Shown here: one piece after another, positions 19,229-26,558 of the stretch
Numbering within the stretch: position 1 is the first letter of the stretch
How the letters are laid out: the number at the start of each line of letters is the position of its first letter
Assembly (NCBI GenBank): GCA_900315815.1
Contig: ONAS01000045.1
Span: 1 to 32,121, forward strand
From: an uncultured Eubacteriales bacterium
GTDB lineage: Bacteria > Bacillota > Clostridia > Oscillospirales > Acutalibacteraceae
Direction of reading: 5' to 3'
DNA: 32,121 nucleotides
The notes under the pieces: model-generated
What the model was told of the DNA's origin: nothing
Databases searched by the model: none
The model's input: only the letters and a program-made list of their open reading frames with translations
Made by a program: the position numbers and the translations under genes

Positions 19229-19467
19229 GTCCTAGCAAATTGCACTAGCTTATATTGTGGATATTGTACATAATTTACTAATAATTATTCGATATCGGAA
19301 CTAAAAGCCTGTTATGATTCTTTGAAAGAATTAAAAATAATAGTTACAGGCTTGCAATTCTTGTAATTTTATGGTTAAATAGGACACGAAATGAAACGCG
19401 GTAATGCCATAACTGCGTCAGTTTCACATCGGTTCACCGATAGATTACTATTTAAGGAGGCAGAATT
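19229..19467 (+). other. AT-rich structured intergenic region and leader of the SleB-like gene
   Basis: The gap holds a nested palindrome: AAGCCTGT (19305-19312) pairs with ACAGGCTT (19346-19353) and encloses the perfect repeat ATTCTTT-G-AAAGAAT (19317-19331). It may be a weak terminator for the preceding gene. A candidate promoter follows: TTGCAA (19352-19357), 17 bp, TTAAAT (19375-19380) with TGG before it. The predicted leader (from about 19387) contains TGAAAC...GTTTCA and the hairpin ATCGG-TTCA-CCGAT, then AAGGAGG before the TTG start. I could not match it to a known riboswitch class. Confidence 0.5.
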
Positions 19468-20319
19468 TTGAGTAAAGTATTCAAAAAATCAACCAGATTT
19501 TTAACGCTCAGTCTTTGCATCGCTTTGCTTTTTACTAACACTCTGATTCTTGCACCTGAGGTAGGAGCTGCAAGTGAAACCAACAAAACAGAAACCCAAA
19601 TGACAATCAACAGTAATATACCCGCAGCGGAGGACGCTGTACTCACTCAGAGAGCGATCGCCATTGATGAGGCGAAGAAAGAGGCTCAGGCTGCCGTAAG
19701 CGAGCAGCTGGCGATCATCGCTCAAGAGGAAGAGGATGCGAAGGAGGAAGAGACCGAAACGCTTCAGACAGAGGCCCAGGAGCCTAAGGCTGAAGCTGCC
19801 AGCACTTCCTCTTCGGCTGATAACTCAGCCGACAATTCCGCTGAAAGCAGCTCAACTTCAGATGACAATGATGACGATGCCGATTCCGATTCCGGTTACG
19901 CGGAAGCCGCGTACGGATTCCTGATGGGCATCGACAATCCCGACCCGGATTACTACGGCTCCTCTATCTCTTTGTCGGATGCCGAGAGAGATATCTGTGA
20001 GCGTATGGTAATGGGCGAGGCCGGCTCCTGCGGCTACACAGGAATGGCTCTTGTCGCACAGTGTATCAGAGATACCTATATTTCCGGTGGTTACAGCAGC
20101 GTGTTCGATGTACTCTCAGAGAACGGCTACTACGGCTCCACCAGCATCACCCCCAGTGAGACCTGTAAGGAAGTGGTCAGCTACATCTTTGATCAGGGCG
20201 GTTCCGCTGTCCAGCACAGAATCCGCGTATTCTATGCGTCTAACTATTGCTCCAGCGACTGGCATGAATCTCAGGAATATGTCTGCTCTTACGGTTATGT
20301 AAGATTCTTCGACATGTGA
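19468..20319 (+). CDS. Secreted SleB-type cell wall hydrolase
   Basis: A 283-residue exported protein. Signal peptide at about residues 1-36 (hydrophobic LTLSLCIALLFTN, cleavage near GAA), then a charged helical stretch (about 55-105), a Ser/Asp/Asn-rich linker (about 110-145) and a C-terminal domain (about 165-283) resembling the SleB/Hydrolase_2 fold: DAERDICERMVMGEAGSCGY has the conserved Glu in GEAG, then MALVAQCIRDTY and a late YASNYCSSDWHE. Family members are muramidase-like lytic enzymes used in spore germination or wall turnover. The linker implies a surface or wall role. The start is TTG with AAGGAGG at proper spacing. It is transcribed alone, with a structured leader and strong terminator. 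Confidence 0.85.
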   Translation: MSKVFKKSTRFLTLSLCIALLFTNTLILAPEVGAASETNKTETQMTINSNIPAAEDAVLTQRAIAIDEAKKEAQAAVSEQLAIIAQEEEDAKEEETETLQTEAQEPKAEAASTSSSADNSADNSAESSSTSDDNDDDADSDSGYAEAAYGFLMGIDNPDPDYYGSSISLSDAERDICERMVMGEAGSCGYTGMALVAQCIRDTYISGGYSSVFDVLSENGYYGSTSITPSETCKEVVSYIFDQGGSAVQHRIRVFYASNYCSSDWHESQEYVCSYGYVRFFDM

Positions 20320-20357
20320 TCCCGATTCGCGGAAAAAACTGAAAAATTGATGAAAAG

Positions 20358-20394
20358 AAATCAAGCATTTGCCAAATAAATGCTTGATTTTTTT
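20358..20394 (+). terminator. Terminator after the SleB-like gene, overlapping the rpsB promoter
   Basis: A perfect 13-bp stem (20358-20370 with 20378-20390) has a 7-nt loop and a T run. Its 3' arm contains TTGATT, the -35 of the next promoter. Confidence 0.92.
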
Positions 20395-20412
20395 ATTATT
20401 ATATAGTATAAT
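20384..20412 (+). promoter_or_regulatory. Predicted sigma-A promoter of rpsB-tsf
   Basis: TTGATT (20384-20389), 17-bp spacer, perfect TATAAT (20407-20412). It gives an rpsB leader of about 107 nt. The same TTGATT/TATAAT pair is used before pfkA. Confidence 0.8.
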
Positions 20413-20418
20413 ATTCAG

Positions 20419-20525
20419 GCATTACGCACGTTGGAGGCTTGACAGTGGGGTGTTGTGAAAGAGCTTCACGATTTTCCTGTCAAAAAACCAGCCCCGACGG
20501 AGGTTTAACCTAAGGAGGTTACATT
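20419..20525 (+). promoter_or_regulatory. Structured leader of rpsB
   Basis: TTGACAG (20439-20445) pairs with CTGTCAA (20477-20483), enclosing a second hairpin TTGTGAA/TTCACGA around 20453-20471. GGGG (20447-20450) could form a pseudoknot with CCCC (20492-20495). The ribosome site AAGGAGG sits in a small hairpin AACCT-AAGG-AGGTT (20507-20520). This suggests autogenous control by ribosomal protein S2; that role is inferred. Confidence 0.5.
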
Positions 20526-21266
20526 ATGTCAGTCGTTTCTATGAAACAGCTTCTGGAGGCCGGCGTTCACTTCGGTCACCAGACAAGAAGATGGAACCCT
20601 AAGATGGCTCCTTACATCTTCACCGAGCGCAACGGTATCTACATCATCGATCTGCAGAAGACCGTTGTCAAGCTTGACGAGGCGTACAACTTTGTCAAGG
20701 AAATTTCCATGGAAGGCAAGAGCGTTCTCTTTGTCGGTACCAAGAAGCAGGCGATGGAGTCCGTCAAGGACGAAGCGACCCGTGCCGGTGCGTTCTATGT
20801 CAACGCAAGATGGCTGGGCGGCATGCTCACCAACTTCACCACCATCCGCAGAAGAATCGCGCGCCTCAAGCAGCTGCGCACCATGGAAGAGGACGGCACG
20901 TTCGATCTGCTGCCCAAGAAGGAAGTCATCAAGCTCAACCTTGAGATCGAAAAGCTCGAGAAGTTCCTCGGCGGTATCAAGGAAATGTCCGAGATGCCCG
21001 GCGCTCTCTTCATCGTTGACCCGAGAAAAGAGAAGATCGCCGTTGCCGAAGCGAAGAAGCTCGGTATCCCGATCGTTGCTATCGTTGACACCAACTGCGA
21101 TCCCGATGATGTCGATTACATCATCCCCGGCAACGATGACGCTATCCGTGCCGTTAAGCTGATCGCCGGCGCTATGGCCGACGCGATCATCGAGGGCAAG
21201 GAAGGTCAGATGGGCGCCGCTGCCGTTGAAGAAGCGGACGACGCTGCCGAGATCGTAGAAGAATAA
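20526..21266 (+). CDS. rpsB: 30S ribosomal protein S2
   Basis: Small-subunit ribosomal protein that joins late in 30S assembly. The 246 residues are of normal length. The start [26 protein letters not shown] is the family signature, followed by [27 protein letters not shown] and [21 protein letters not shown]. The C-terminus is an acidic Ala-rich tail, as in many Clostridia. It is followed by tsf after 39 bases, the standard rpsB-tsf pair, and is read from a strong promoter with a structured leader. Confidence 0.98.
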   Translation: MSVVSMKQLLEAGVHFGHQTRRWNPKMAPYIFTERNGIYIIDLQKTVVKLDEAYNFVKEISMEGKSVLFVGTKKQAMESVKDEATRAGAFYVNARWLGGMLTNFTTIRRRIARLKQLRTMEEDGTFDLLPKKEVIKLNLEIEKLEKFLGGIKEMSEMPGALFIVDPRKEKIAVAEAKKLGIPIVAIVDTNCDPDDVDYIIPGNDDAIRAVKLIAGAMADAIIEGKEGQMGAAAVEEADDAAEIVEE

Positions 21267-21305
21267 TCTTATTTATCGGATAAATCACTGAAAGGATTGG
21301 TATAT

Positions 21306-22229
21306 ATGGCATTTACAGCTCAGGATGTAAAGGCGCTTCGTGAGAAGACCGGCTGCGGTATGATGGACTGCAAAAAGGCTCTTACCGAGGCAAACGGCGA
21401 TATGGAAGCCGCTATCGATGTATTAAGAAAGCAGGGTCTGGCTAAGCAGGCTAAGAAGGCAGACCGCATCGCCGCAGAAGGCGTTGCGATGGCGATCACC
21501 GCTGATGACAACACCGCCGGTGTTGTGATCGAGGTCAACGCAGAGACCGACTTCGTTGCGAAGAACGCCGATTTCCAGGCGTTTGTCAAGACCTGCGCTG
21601 TTACTGTTCTCAAGAACAGCCCCGCTGATGTAGACGCGCTGCTGGCTCTGCAGGCTGACGGTTCCGAGATGACCGTTGCCGAGCTGCTCCAGGAGAAGGT
21701 CCTCACCATCGGCGAGAATATCAAGATCCGCCGATTTGAGAAGCTCGACGGCGCTTGTGTTGCTTACGTTCACGCTGGCGGCAAGATCGGCGTTCTGGTC
21801 AACTTTGAGACTGATCTCGATCCCGCTTCTCCCGAATTCGTTGCATACGGCAAGGATGTCGCGATGCAGATCGCCGCTCTCAACACCCTGTACCTCGACG
21901 AGGCTTCCGTGCCCGCAGAGGTCATCGAGCATGAGAAGAGCATCATGATCGACCAGATGAAGAACGATCCCAAGATGACTAACAAGCCCGAGCAGGTCCT
22001 CGCGAAGATCGTTGAAGGCAAGATCGGCAAGTATTACAAGGAGAACTGCCTGATCGATCAGGAGTTCGTCAAGGACAATTCCATGACAGTCGGCAAGTAC
22101 ACCGAGGCGACCGCCAAGAAGCTCGGCGGTTCTATCGTCATCAAGAAGTTCGTTCGCTTTGAGAAGGGCGAGGGCATCGAGAAGAGACAGGACGATTTCG
22201 CCGCAGAAGTCGCCAGCATGGTAAAATAA
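21306..22229 (+). CDS. tsf: Translation elongation factor Ts
   Basis: Guanine-nucleotide exchange factor that recycles EF-Tu-GDP. It has 307 residues. The N-terminal UBA-like domain VKALREKTGCGMMDCKKALTEANGDMEAAIDVLRKQG is intact, and the TDF motif (AETDFVAKN) that disrupts the EF-Tu Mg2+ site is present. The second core repeat includes NFETDLDPASPEF and the C-terminal part ends with KFVRFEKGEGIEK. ATG 21306 is used because AAAGGATTGG lies at proper distance; an in-frame TTG nine bases earlier is unlikely. A strong terminator ends the rpsB-tsf unit. Confidence 0.98.
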   Translation: MAFTAQDVKALREKTGCGMMDCKKALTEANGDMEAAIDVLRKQGLAKQAKKADRIAAEGVAMAITADDNTAGVVIEVNAETDFVAKNADFQAFVKTCAVTVLKNSPADVDALLALQADGSEMTVAELLQEKVLTIGENIKIRRFEKLDGACVAYVHAGGKIGVLVNFETDLDPASPEFVAYGKDVAMQIAALNTLYLDEASVPAEVIEHEKSIMIDQMKNDPKMTNKPEQVLAKIVEGKIGKYYKENCLIDQEFVKDNSMTVGKYTEATAKKLGGSIVIKKFVRFEKGEGIEKRQDDFAAEVASMVK

Positions 22230-22241
22230 TCAACCACCCAC

Positions 22242-22269
22242 AGCGGGAGCGTCATGCTCCCGCTTTTTG
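22242..22269 (+). terminator. Terminator after tsf
   Basis: A perfect 9-bp GC-rich stem (AGCGGGAGC with GCTCCCGCT) has a 5-nt loop followed by five T. The rest of the gap to pyrH (22270-22446) shows no gene, tRNA or clear repeat. Confidence 0.93.
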
Positions 22270-22446
22270 TTTTATCTGCGGCTGATAAGTAATATAATAA
22301 TACGCGGCAGTCGTGATCGGCGGCTTTCGGCTTTATTCTTCACCCGTTCGCAAAGTTAATACACTGTTCAAATTTTTTGTGCATTATCCAATAATTTGCG
22401 GATCAATATTTGTTGCTTTATCTGCGCCACTTTTTGTGAATATTAC

Positions 22447-22475
22447 TTTACAAAAAAAGCGAAATGTTGTACAAT
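22447..22475 (+). promoter_or_regulatory. Predicted sigma-A promoter of the pyrH-polC gene cluster
   Basis: TTTACA (22447-22452), 17-bp spacer and TACAAT (22470-22475), 35 bases before the pyrH start. No terminator was seen between here and the end of the window, so it may serve all genes from pyrH to polC. Confidence 0.72.
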
Positions 22476-22510
22476 ATTAGTAATTATGAATGTAATATGG
22501 AGTGATATGC

Positions 22511-23218
22511 GTGAAACCCAACTATAAAAGAATTTTGCTGAAGCTGTCCGGTGAATCTCTTGCGGGCGACCAGAAGAACGGAATCGATTTCGATACTGTG
22601 CTGTCCTTCTGCAAGCCGATCAAAAAACTGACCGAGGCAGGCGTACAGGTTGCGATCGTTGTCGGAGGCGGAAACTTCTGGCGCGGACGCTCCAGCGGAG
22701 ACATGGATCGTACAAGAGCCGACCACATGGGCATGCTCGCCACGACCATCAACGCTTTGGGCGTTGCCGATGCGCTGGAGCAGATCGGGGTCGACGTCCG
22801 AGTCCAGACGGCGATCTCCATGCGTCAGGTCGCAGAGCCGTATATCCGCAACCGCGCGATCCGTCATCTGGAAAAGGGAAGAGTCGTTATTTTCGGATGC
22901 GGCACGGGCAATCCCTTCTTCTCGACCGATACCGCCGCGGCGCTGAGAGCCGCTGAGATCGAAGCGGAGATCATTCTCAAGGCGACGCTGGTCGACGGCG
23001 TCTATGATAAGGATCCGAACACCTGTGACGACGCGGTGCGCTACGATACGCTGTCCTTCCAGGAGGTCCTCGAGAAGGATCTGAAGGTCATCGATTCCAC
23101 CGCCGCCGCCATCTGCAAGGATAACAACATCGGTCTTCTGGTGTTCAGCATCAAGAATCCCGATAACATTTACACATCGGTATGCGATGCCGGTATCGGT
23201 ACCTTAGTTACTAATTAA
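22511..23218 (+). CDS. pyrH: UMP kinase
   Basis: Phosphorylates UMP to UDP in pyrimidine nucleotide supply; a bacterial amino-acid-kinase-fold enzyme unrelated to eukaryotic UMP kinases. The product has 235 residues. [14 protein letters not shown] is the N-terminal phosphate loop, [11 protein letters not shown] the second glycine loop, [20 protein letters not shown] the UMP/hexamer region, [20 protein letters not shown] the nucleotide site and [13 protein letters not shown] the base-binding loop. I chose GTG 22511 over GTG 22502 because GGAGTG lies at 22499-22504, correct for 22511 and overlapping the earlier codon. It leads the frr-uppS-cdsA block. Confidence 0.97.
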   Translation: MKPNYKRILLKLSGESLAGDQKNGIDFDTVLSFCKPIKKLTEAGVQVAIVVGGGNFWRGRSSGDMDRTRADHMGMLATTINALGVADALEQIGVDVRVQTAISMRQVAEPYIRNRAIRHLEKGRVVIFGCGTGNPFFSTDTAAALRAAEIEAEIILKATLVDGVYDKDPNTCDDAVRYDTLSFQEVLEKDLKVIDSTAAAICKDNNIGLLVFSIKNPDNIYTSVCDAGIGTLVTN

Positions 23219-23240
23219 TTCACATAAAGGAGGATATCCC

Positions 23241-23795
23241 ATGAAAGAGGTATTAAAAAAGAACGACGAGCGTATGCAGCGCCGTATCGACCATCTTGTC
23301 GACGAGTTCAAGACGATCCGCGCCGGAAGAGCAAACCCCGCGGTTCTCGAAAAGGTGACCGTTGATTACTACGGAACGCCTACTCCGATCAATCAGCTGG
23401 CGGCTGTTTCCGTGACCGAAGCGCGTACCCTTACCATCCAGCCGTGGGACGCTTCTGTTCTCAGACAGATCGAGAAAGCCATTCAGATGTCCGATATCGG
23501 TATCAATCCGCAGAATGACGGCAAGATCATCCGCCTGATTTTCCCGCCTCTCACCGAGGATAAGCGTAAAGAGATCGCCAAGGATATCGCACGCATCGCC
23601 GAGGACAGCAAGGTCCAGATCCGCAACGTGCGCCGCGACACCATTGAAAAGCTCAAGAAGATGAAGAAGGACGGCAACCTGACCGAGGACGACCTCAAGG
23701 AAGCTGAGAAGAAGGTTCAGAAGTCAACCGATAACTTCATCAAGGAGATCGACTCTCTGGCGGAAAAGAAGAAGAAAGAGATCATGGAGATTTAA
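23241..23795 (+). CDS. frr: Ribosome recycling factor
   Basis: With EF-G splits post-termination ribosomes. The 184-residue length is standard. Signature segments are FKTIRAGRANPAVLEKVTVDYYGTPTPINQLA, SIGINPQNDGKIIRL-like (here DIGINPQNDGKIIRLIFPPLTEDKRKE) and the C-terminal helix KKMKKDGNLTEDDLKEAEKKVQKSTDNFIKEID. AAAGGAGG precedes ATG. It follows pyrH by 22 bases and is followed by uppS after one base, consistent with co-transcription and coupling. Confidence 0.98.
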   Translation: MKEVLKKNDERMQRRIDHLVDEFKTIRAGRANPAVLEKVTVDYYGTPTPINQLAAVSVTEARTLTIQPWDASVLRQIEKAIQMSDIGINPQNDGKIIRLIFPPLTEDKRKEIAKDIARIAEDSKVQIRNVRRDTIEKLKKMKKDGNLTEDDLKEAEKKVQKSTDNFIKEIDSLAEKKKKEIMEI

Positions 23796-23796
23796 G

Positions 23797-24543
23797 ATGG
23801 CTTTGTTTCATTGGAAAAAGCCTCAGGCAACCGATATCTCACAGATACAGATGCCTGAGCATGTCGGTATCATCATGGACGGCAACGGCCGATGGGCGAA
23901 AAAACGCGGCTTGCCCCGTTCCGCCGGTCATTCCGCCGGTGCAAAGACGTTCCGCAAGATCGCCCGCTATTGCAGCAATATCGGCATCAAATACCTGACG
24001 GTCTACGCTTTTTCTACGGAAAACTGGCGCAGACCCGATAATGAAGTCAGCGCCCTGATGAACCTTTTCACGGAGTATATGGAGGAAGCGCTCAGGGATT
24101 TCAGAGATGATTACATCGTGATGAAATTCATCGGAGACCGATCCGCTTTCCCTGAGGAAATGCTGAAGCTCATGGAGGAGAATGAAGAGATCTCCAAAGA
24201 CCGTGACGGTATGGTGCTGAATCTCGCGATGAATTACGGCGGCAGAGCCGAGCTGGTCACTGCCGTTCGGGATATCGCGCGCGACGTCAGGGACGGAGCG
24301 CTCAGCGCGGACGGGATCGATGAGCAAACGATCTCCGATTATCTGTACACCAAGGGTCAGCCCGACCCGGATCTGATCATCCGTCCGAGCGGGGAACACA
24401 GAACCTCCAACTTCCTTTTGTGGCAGTCCGCCTACAGCGAGTATGTCATTATGGACGTACTCTGGCCGGACTTCACGGAGGAGCATATGAATCAGGCTCT
24501 GTTAGAGTACGCCAACCGAAACAGAAGGTTCGGCGGAGTATGA
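23797..24543 (+). CDS. uppS: Isoprenyl transferase (undecaprenyl diphosphate synthase)
   Basis: Cis-prenyltransferase that extends farnesyl diphosphate with isopentenyl diphosphate to undecaprenyl diphosphate, the lipid carrier of peptidoglycan synthesis. It has 248 residues. HVGIIMDGNGRWAKKRGLPRSAGH holds the catalytic Asp28 and the diphosphate-binding region; YAFSTENWRRP and the C-terminal RPSGEHRTSNFLLWQSAYSE are family signatures. It acts at the membrane face but has no span. The start lies one base after the frr stop. Its substrate comes from the pathway of dxr and ispG downstream in the same cluster. Confidence 0.97.
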   Translation: MALFHWKKPQATDISQIQMPEHVGIIMDGNGRWAKKRGLPRSAGHSAGAKTFRKIARYCSNIGIKYLTVYAFSTENWRRPDNEVSALMNLFTEYMEEALRDFRDDYIVMKFIGDRSAFPEEMLKLMEENEEISKDRDGMVLNLAMNYGGRAELVTAVRDIARDVRDGALSADGIDEQTISDYLYTKGQPDPDLIIRPSGEHRTSNFLLWQSAYSEYVIMDVLWPDFTEEHMNQALLEYANRNRRFGGV

Positions 24544-24568
24544 GGGAATACACCAGGAGAGAACAGTC

Positions 24569-25384
24569 ATGAAAACAAGGCTAATTACGGCAGGAGTCGC
24601 GATCATTGTCTTCCTTGCGGTACTGATCTTCGGAGAGATGAACAGTATCGTGATAACGATAGCGATCGCGCTGGTCAACACGATAATGTGCGGGGAATAC
24701 CTTTCGGCAAAGAAACTGAACAAGAATCTGAAGATCATCATTCCGAGCCTTTTGTTCGCTTTGCTGATTCCGGTGCTCTCATACACCGAGTTCCGCTATA
24801 TCCCGTACTATCTGTTCGCGCTGACTCTGGCCGTGATTACCGTTGTCGATCATGAAAAGACCGGGATCGACGATGTGATCTTCGCGTTTGCGGGCGTTCT
24901 GCTGCTGTCGATCTCTATGTCGACGTTCGCGATCCGCTCCTGCGCGCTGAATTACCGCCCGTCCTTCTGGGTGATTCTGATCGTCGGTATCCCGTGGATC
25001 TCCGATACGGTCGCTTATTTTGTCGGCAGTGCTATCGGAAAGCGCAAGCTGTGTCCTGTCATCAGTCCGAAGAAAACGGTCGAGGGCGCTGTTGCCGGCG
25101 TGATCGGCGGAACGGTCGCACCGCTGCTGTTCGGACTGGTATTCCAGCTGATCTACGGCAGCGTCACCGTTACGTACTGGATCCTGCCGATCATCGGTCT
25201 GCTGAACTCCGTCATTTCCATTTTCGGCGATCTGCTGTTTTCCGTGCTCAAGCGCAGCTGCGGCATCAAGGACTTCGGCTCGATCATGCCCGGTCACGGC
25301 GGTCTGCTTGACCGATTCGATTCGGTTATCCTCTGTTCGCCTGTTGTTTTCATTATCTCACAGTTTGTGACGATCATTGTTTAA
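24569..25384 (+). CDS. cdsA: Phosphatidate cytidylyltransferase
   Basis: Makes CDP-diacylglycerol from phosphatidate and CTP, the branch-point of phospholipid synthesis. This 271-residue integral membrane protein has about seven to eight hydrophobic spans over its length. The C-terminal CDS signature is LKRSCGIKDFGSIMPGHGGLLDRFDS (nt about 25246-25323), with the conserved KD and the D of GGLLDRFDS; WISDTVAYFVGSAIGKRK is the second conserved segment. ATG follows CAGGAGAG. It is 25 bases after uppS and 11 before dxr, the classic uppS-cdsA-dxr order. Confidence 0.96.
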   Translation: MKTRLITAGVAIIVFLAVLIFGEMNSIVITIAIALVNTIMCGEYLSAKKLNKNLKIIIPSLLFALLIPVLSYTEFRYIPYYLFALTLAVITVVDHEKTGIDDVIFAFAGVLLLSISMSTFAIRSCALNYRPSFWVILIVGIPWISDTVAYFVGSAIGKRKLCPVISPKKTVEGAVAGVIGGTVAPLLFGLVFQLIYGSVTVTYWILPIIGLLNSVISIFGDLLFSVLKRSCGIKDFGSIMPGHGGLLDRFDSVILCSPVVFIISQFVTIIV

Positions 25385-25395
25385 GATGGATTGCT

Positions 25396-26541
25396 ATGGT
25401 ACATAATTTATCTATATTGGGTTCCACCGGTTCTATCGGCACACAGACCCTTGAGGTTTGCAGAAAGCTGGGGCTCGGCGTCACCGCGCTTTCGGCTTAC
25501 TCAAGCATCGGACTGCTGGAAGAGCAGATACGCGAGTTCAAGCCCGCGCTGGCGGTCGTGTTCGATGAAGAAAAGGCGAAGGTACTGAAAATCAAGATCG
25601 CCGATACCGATACCAAGGTGCTTTCCGGGATGGAGGGACTTTTCGAGATCTGCCATGACGACGCGGATCTGCTGGTCAACTCCGTGGTCGGTATGGTCGG
25701 ACTGGCGCCGACTTTGGAAGCGATCAAGGCAAAGAAGAATATCGCCTTTGCCAATAAGGAAACGCTGGTCGCCGGCGGAGAGCTGGTCATGAATGCCGTC
25801 AGAGAAAACGGCGTGACCCTTTATCCGGTCGACAGCGAGCATTCCGCGATATTCCAGTGCTTACAGGCGGCCCCGCCGGAAAAATCACTGAAAAAGATCA
25901 TCCTCACCGCGTCGGGCGGTCCTTTCTTCGGCAAAACGGCTGAGGAGCTCAAGGACGTCACCGTTGAGCAGGCACTCAAGCATCCCAACTGGGATATGGG
26001 CGCGAAAATCACGGTCGACAGCGCGACGATGATGAACAAGGGACTCGAGATCATCGAAGCCGCGTGGCTGTTTGATACCGATCCCGATGATATAGAGGTC
26101 GTCGTTCACAGAGAGAGCATCATCCACTCGATGATCGAATTCACCGATAATTCGATCCTTGCCCAGCTCGGGCAGCCGGATATGCGCATCCCGATCCAGT
26201 ACGCGATCACCTATCCGCAGCGTTATCCGTCGCTGGTACCGGAGATCGACTGGACAAAGCTGTCCCGGATGACGTTCTACACACCGGACGACAAAACCTT
26301 CAAGTGCCTTGCGGCGTGCAAGAAAGCGATCAAAATGGGCGGATTGTATCCCGCGGTCGCCAACGGCGCCAATGAGGCGGCTAATCTGATGTTCCGACAG
26401 CATCGGATCTCGTTCCTGGATGTCGGAGAAATCGTATCTGCGGCGATCGAGAACATCAGGGTCGAAAGCGCAAAATGCCTTGATGACGTTCTTGCGGCAG
26501 ACGCGATGGCGCGCGAATTCGCGCAGAACTATGTGAAATAA
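25396..26541 (+). CDS. dxr: 1-deoxy-D-xylulose 5-phosphate reductoisomerase
   Basis: Second enzyme of the MEP isoprenoid pathway; converts DXP to MEP with NADPH and a divalent metal. The 381-residue length is normal. LSILGSTGSIGTQTLEV is the NADPH-binding start, FANKETLVAGGELV and PVDSEHSAIFQCL carry the metal and substrate site (Asp146, Glu148), LTASGGPF the flexible-loop region, and GLEIIEAAWLF plus ANGANEAANLMF the C-terminal parts. The ribosome site before ATG is weak (GATGGA), so translation may depend on cdsA just upstream. Target of fosmidomycin in other organisms. Confidence 0.97.
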   Translation: MVHNLSILGSTGSIGTQTLEVCRKLGLGVTALSAYSSIGLLEEQIREFKPALAVVFDEEKAKVLKIKIADTDTKVLSGMEGLFEICHDDADLLVNSVVGMVGLAPTLEAIKAKKNIAFANKETLVAGGELVMNAVRENGVTLYPVDSEHSAIFQCLQAAPPEKSLKKIILTASGGPFFGKTAEELKDVTVEQALKHPNWDMGAKITVDSATMMNKGLEIIEAAWLFDTDPDDIEVVVHRESIIHSMIEFTDNSILAQLGQPDMRIPIQYAITYPQRYPSLVPEIDWTKLSRMTFYTPDDKTFKCLAACKKAIKMGGLYPAVANGANEAANLMFRQHRISFLDVGEIVSAAIENIRVESAKCLDDVLAADAMAREFAQNYVK

Positions 26542-26558
26542 CTTGATTTGGAGATGAT

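Noticed and set aside
19387-19467. c-di-AMP, c-di-GMP or cobalamin riboswitch before the SleB-like gene
   Set aside because: None of the conserved core motifs that I know for these classes could be found, so only an unassigned leader is reported.
22270-22446. tRNA or small RNA gene between tsf and pyrH
   Set aside because: No cloverleaf, no GTTCGANTC-like arm and no convincing terminator within the gap.
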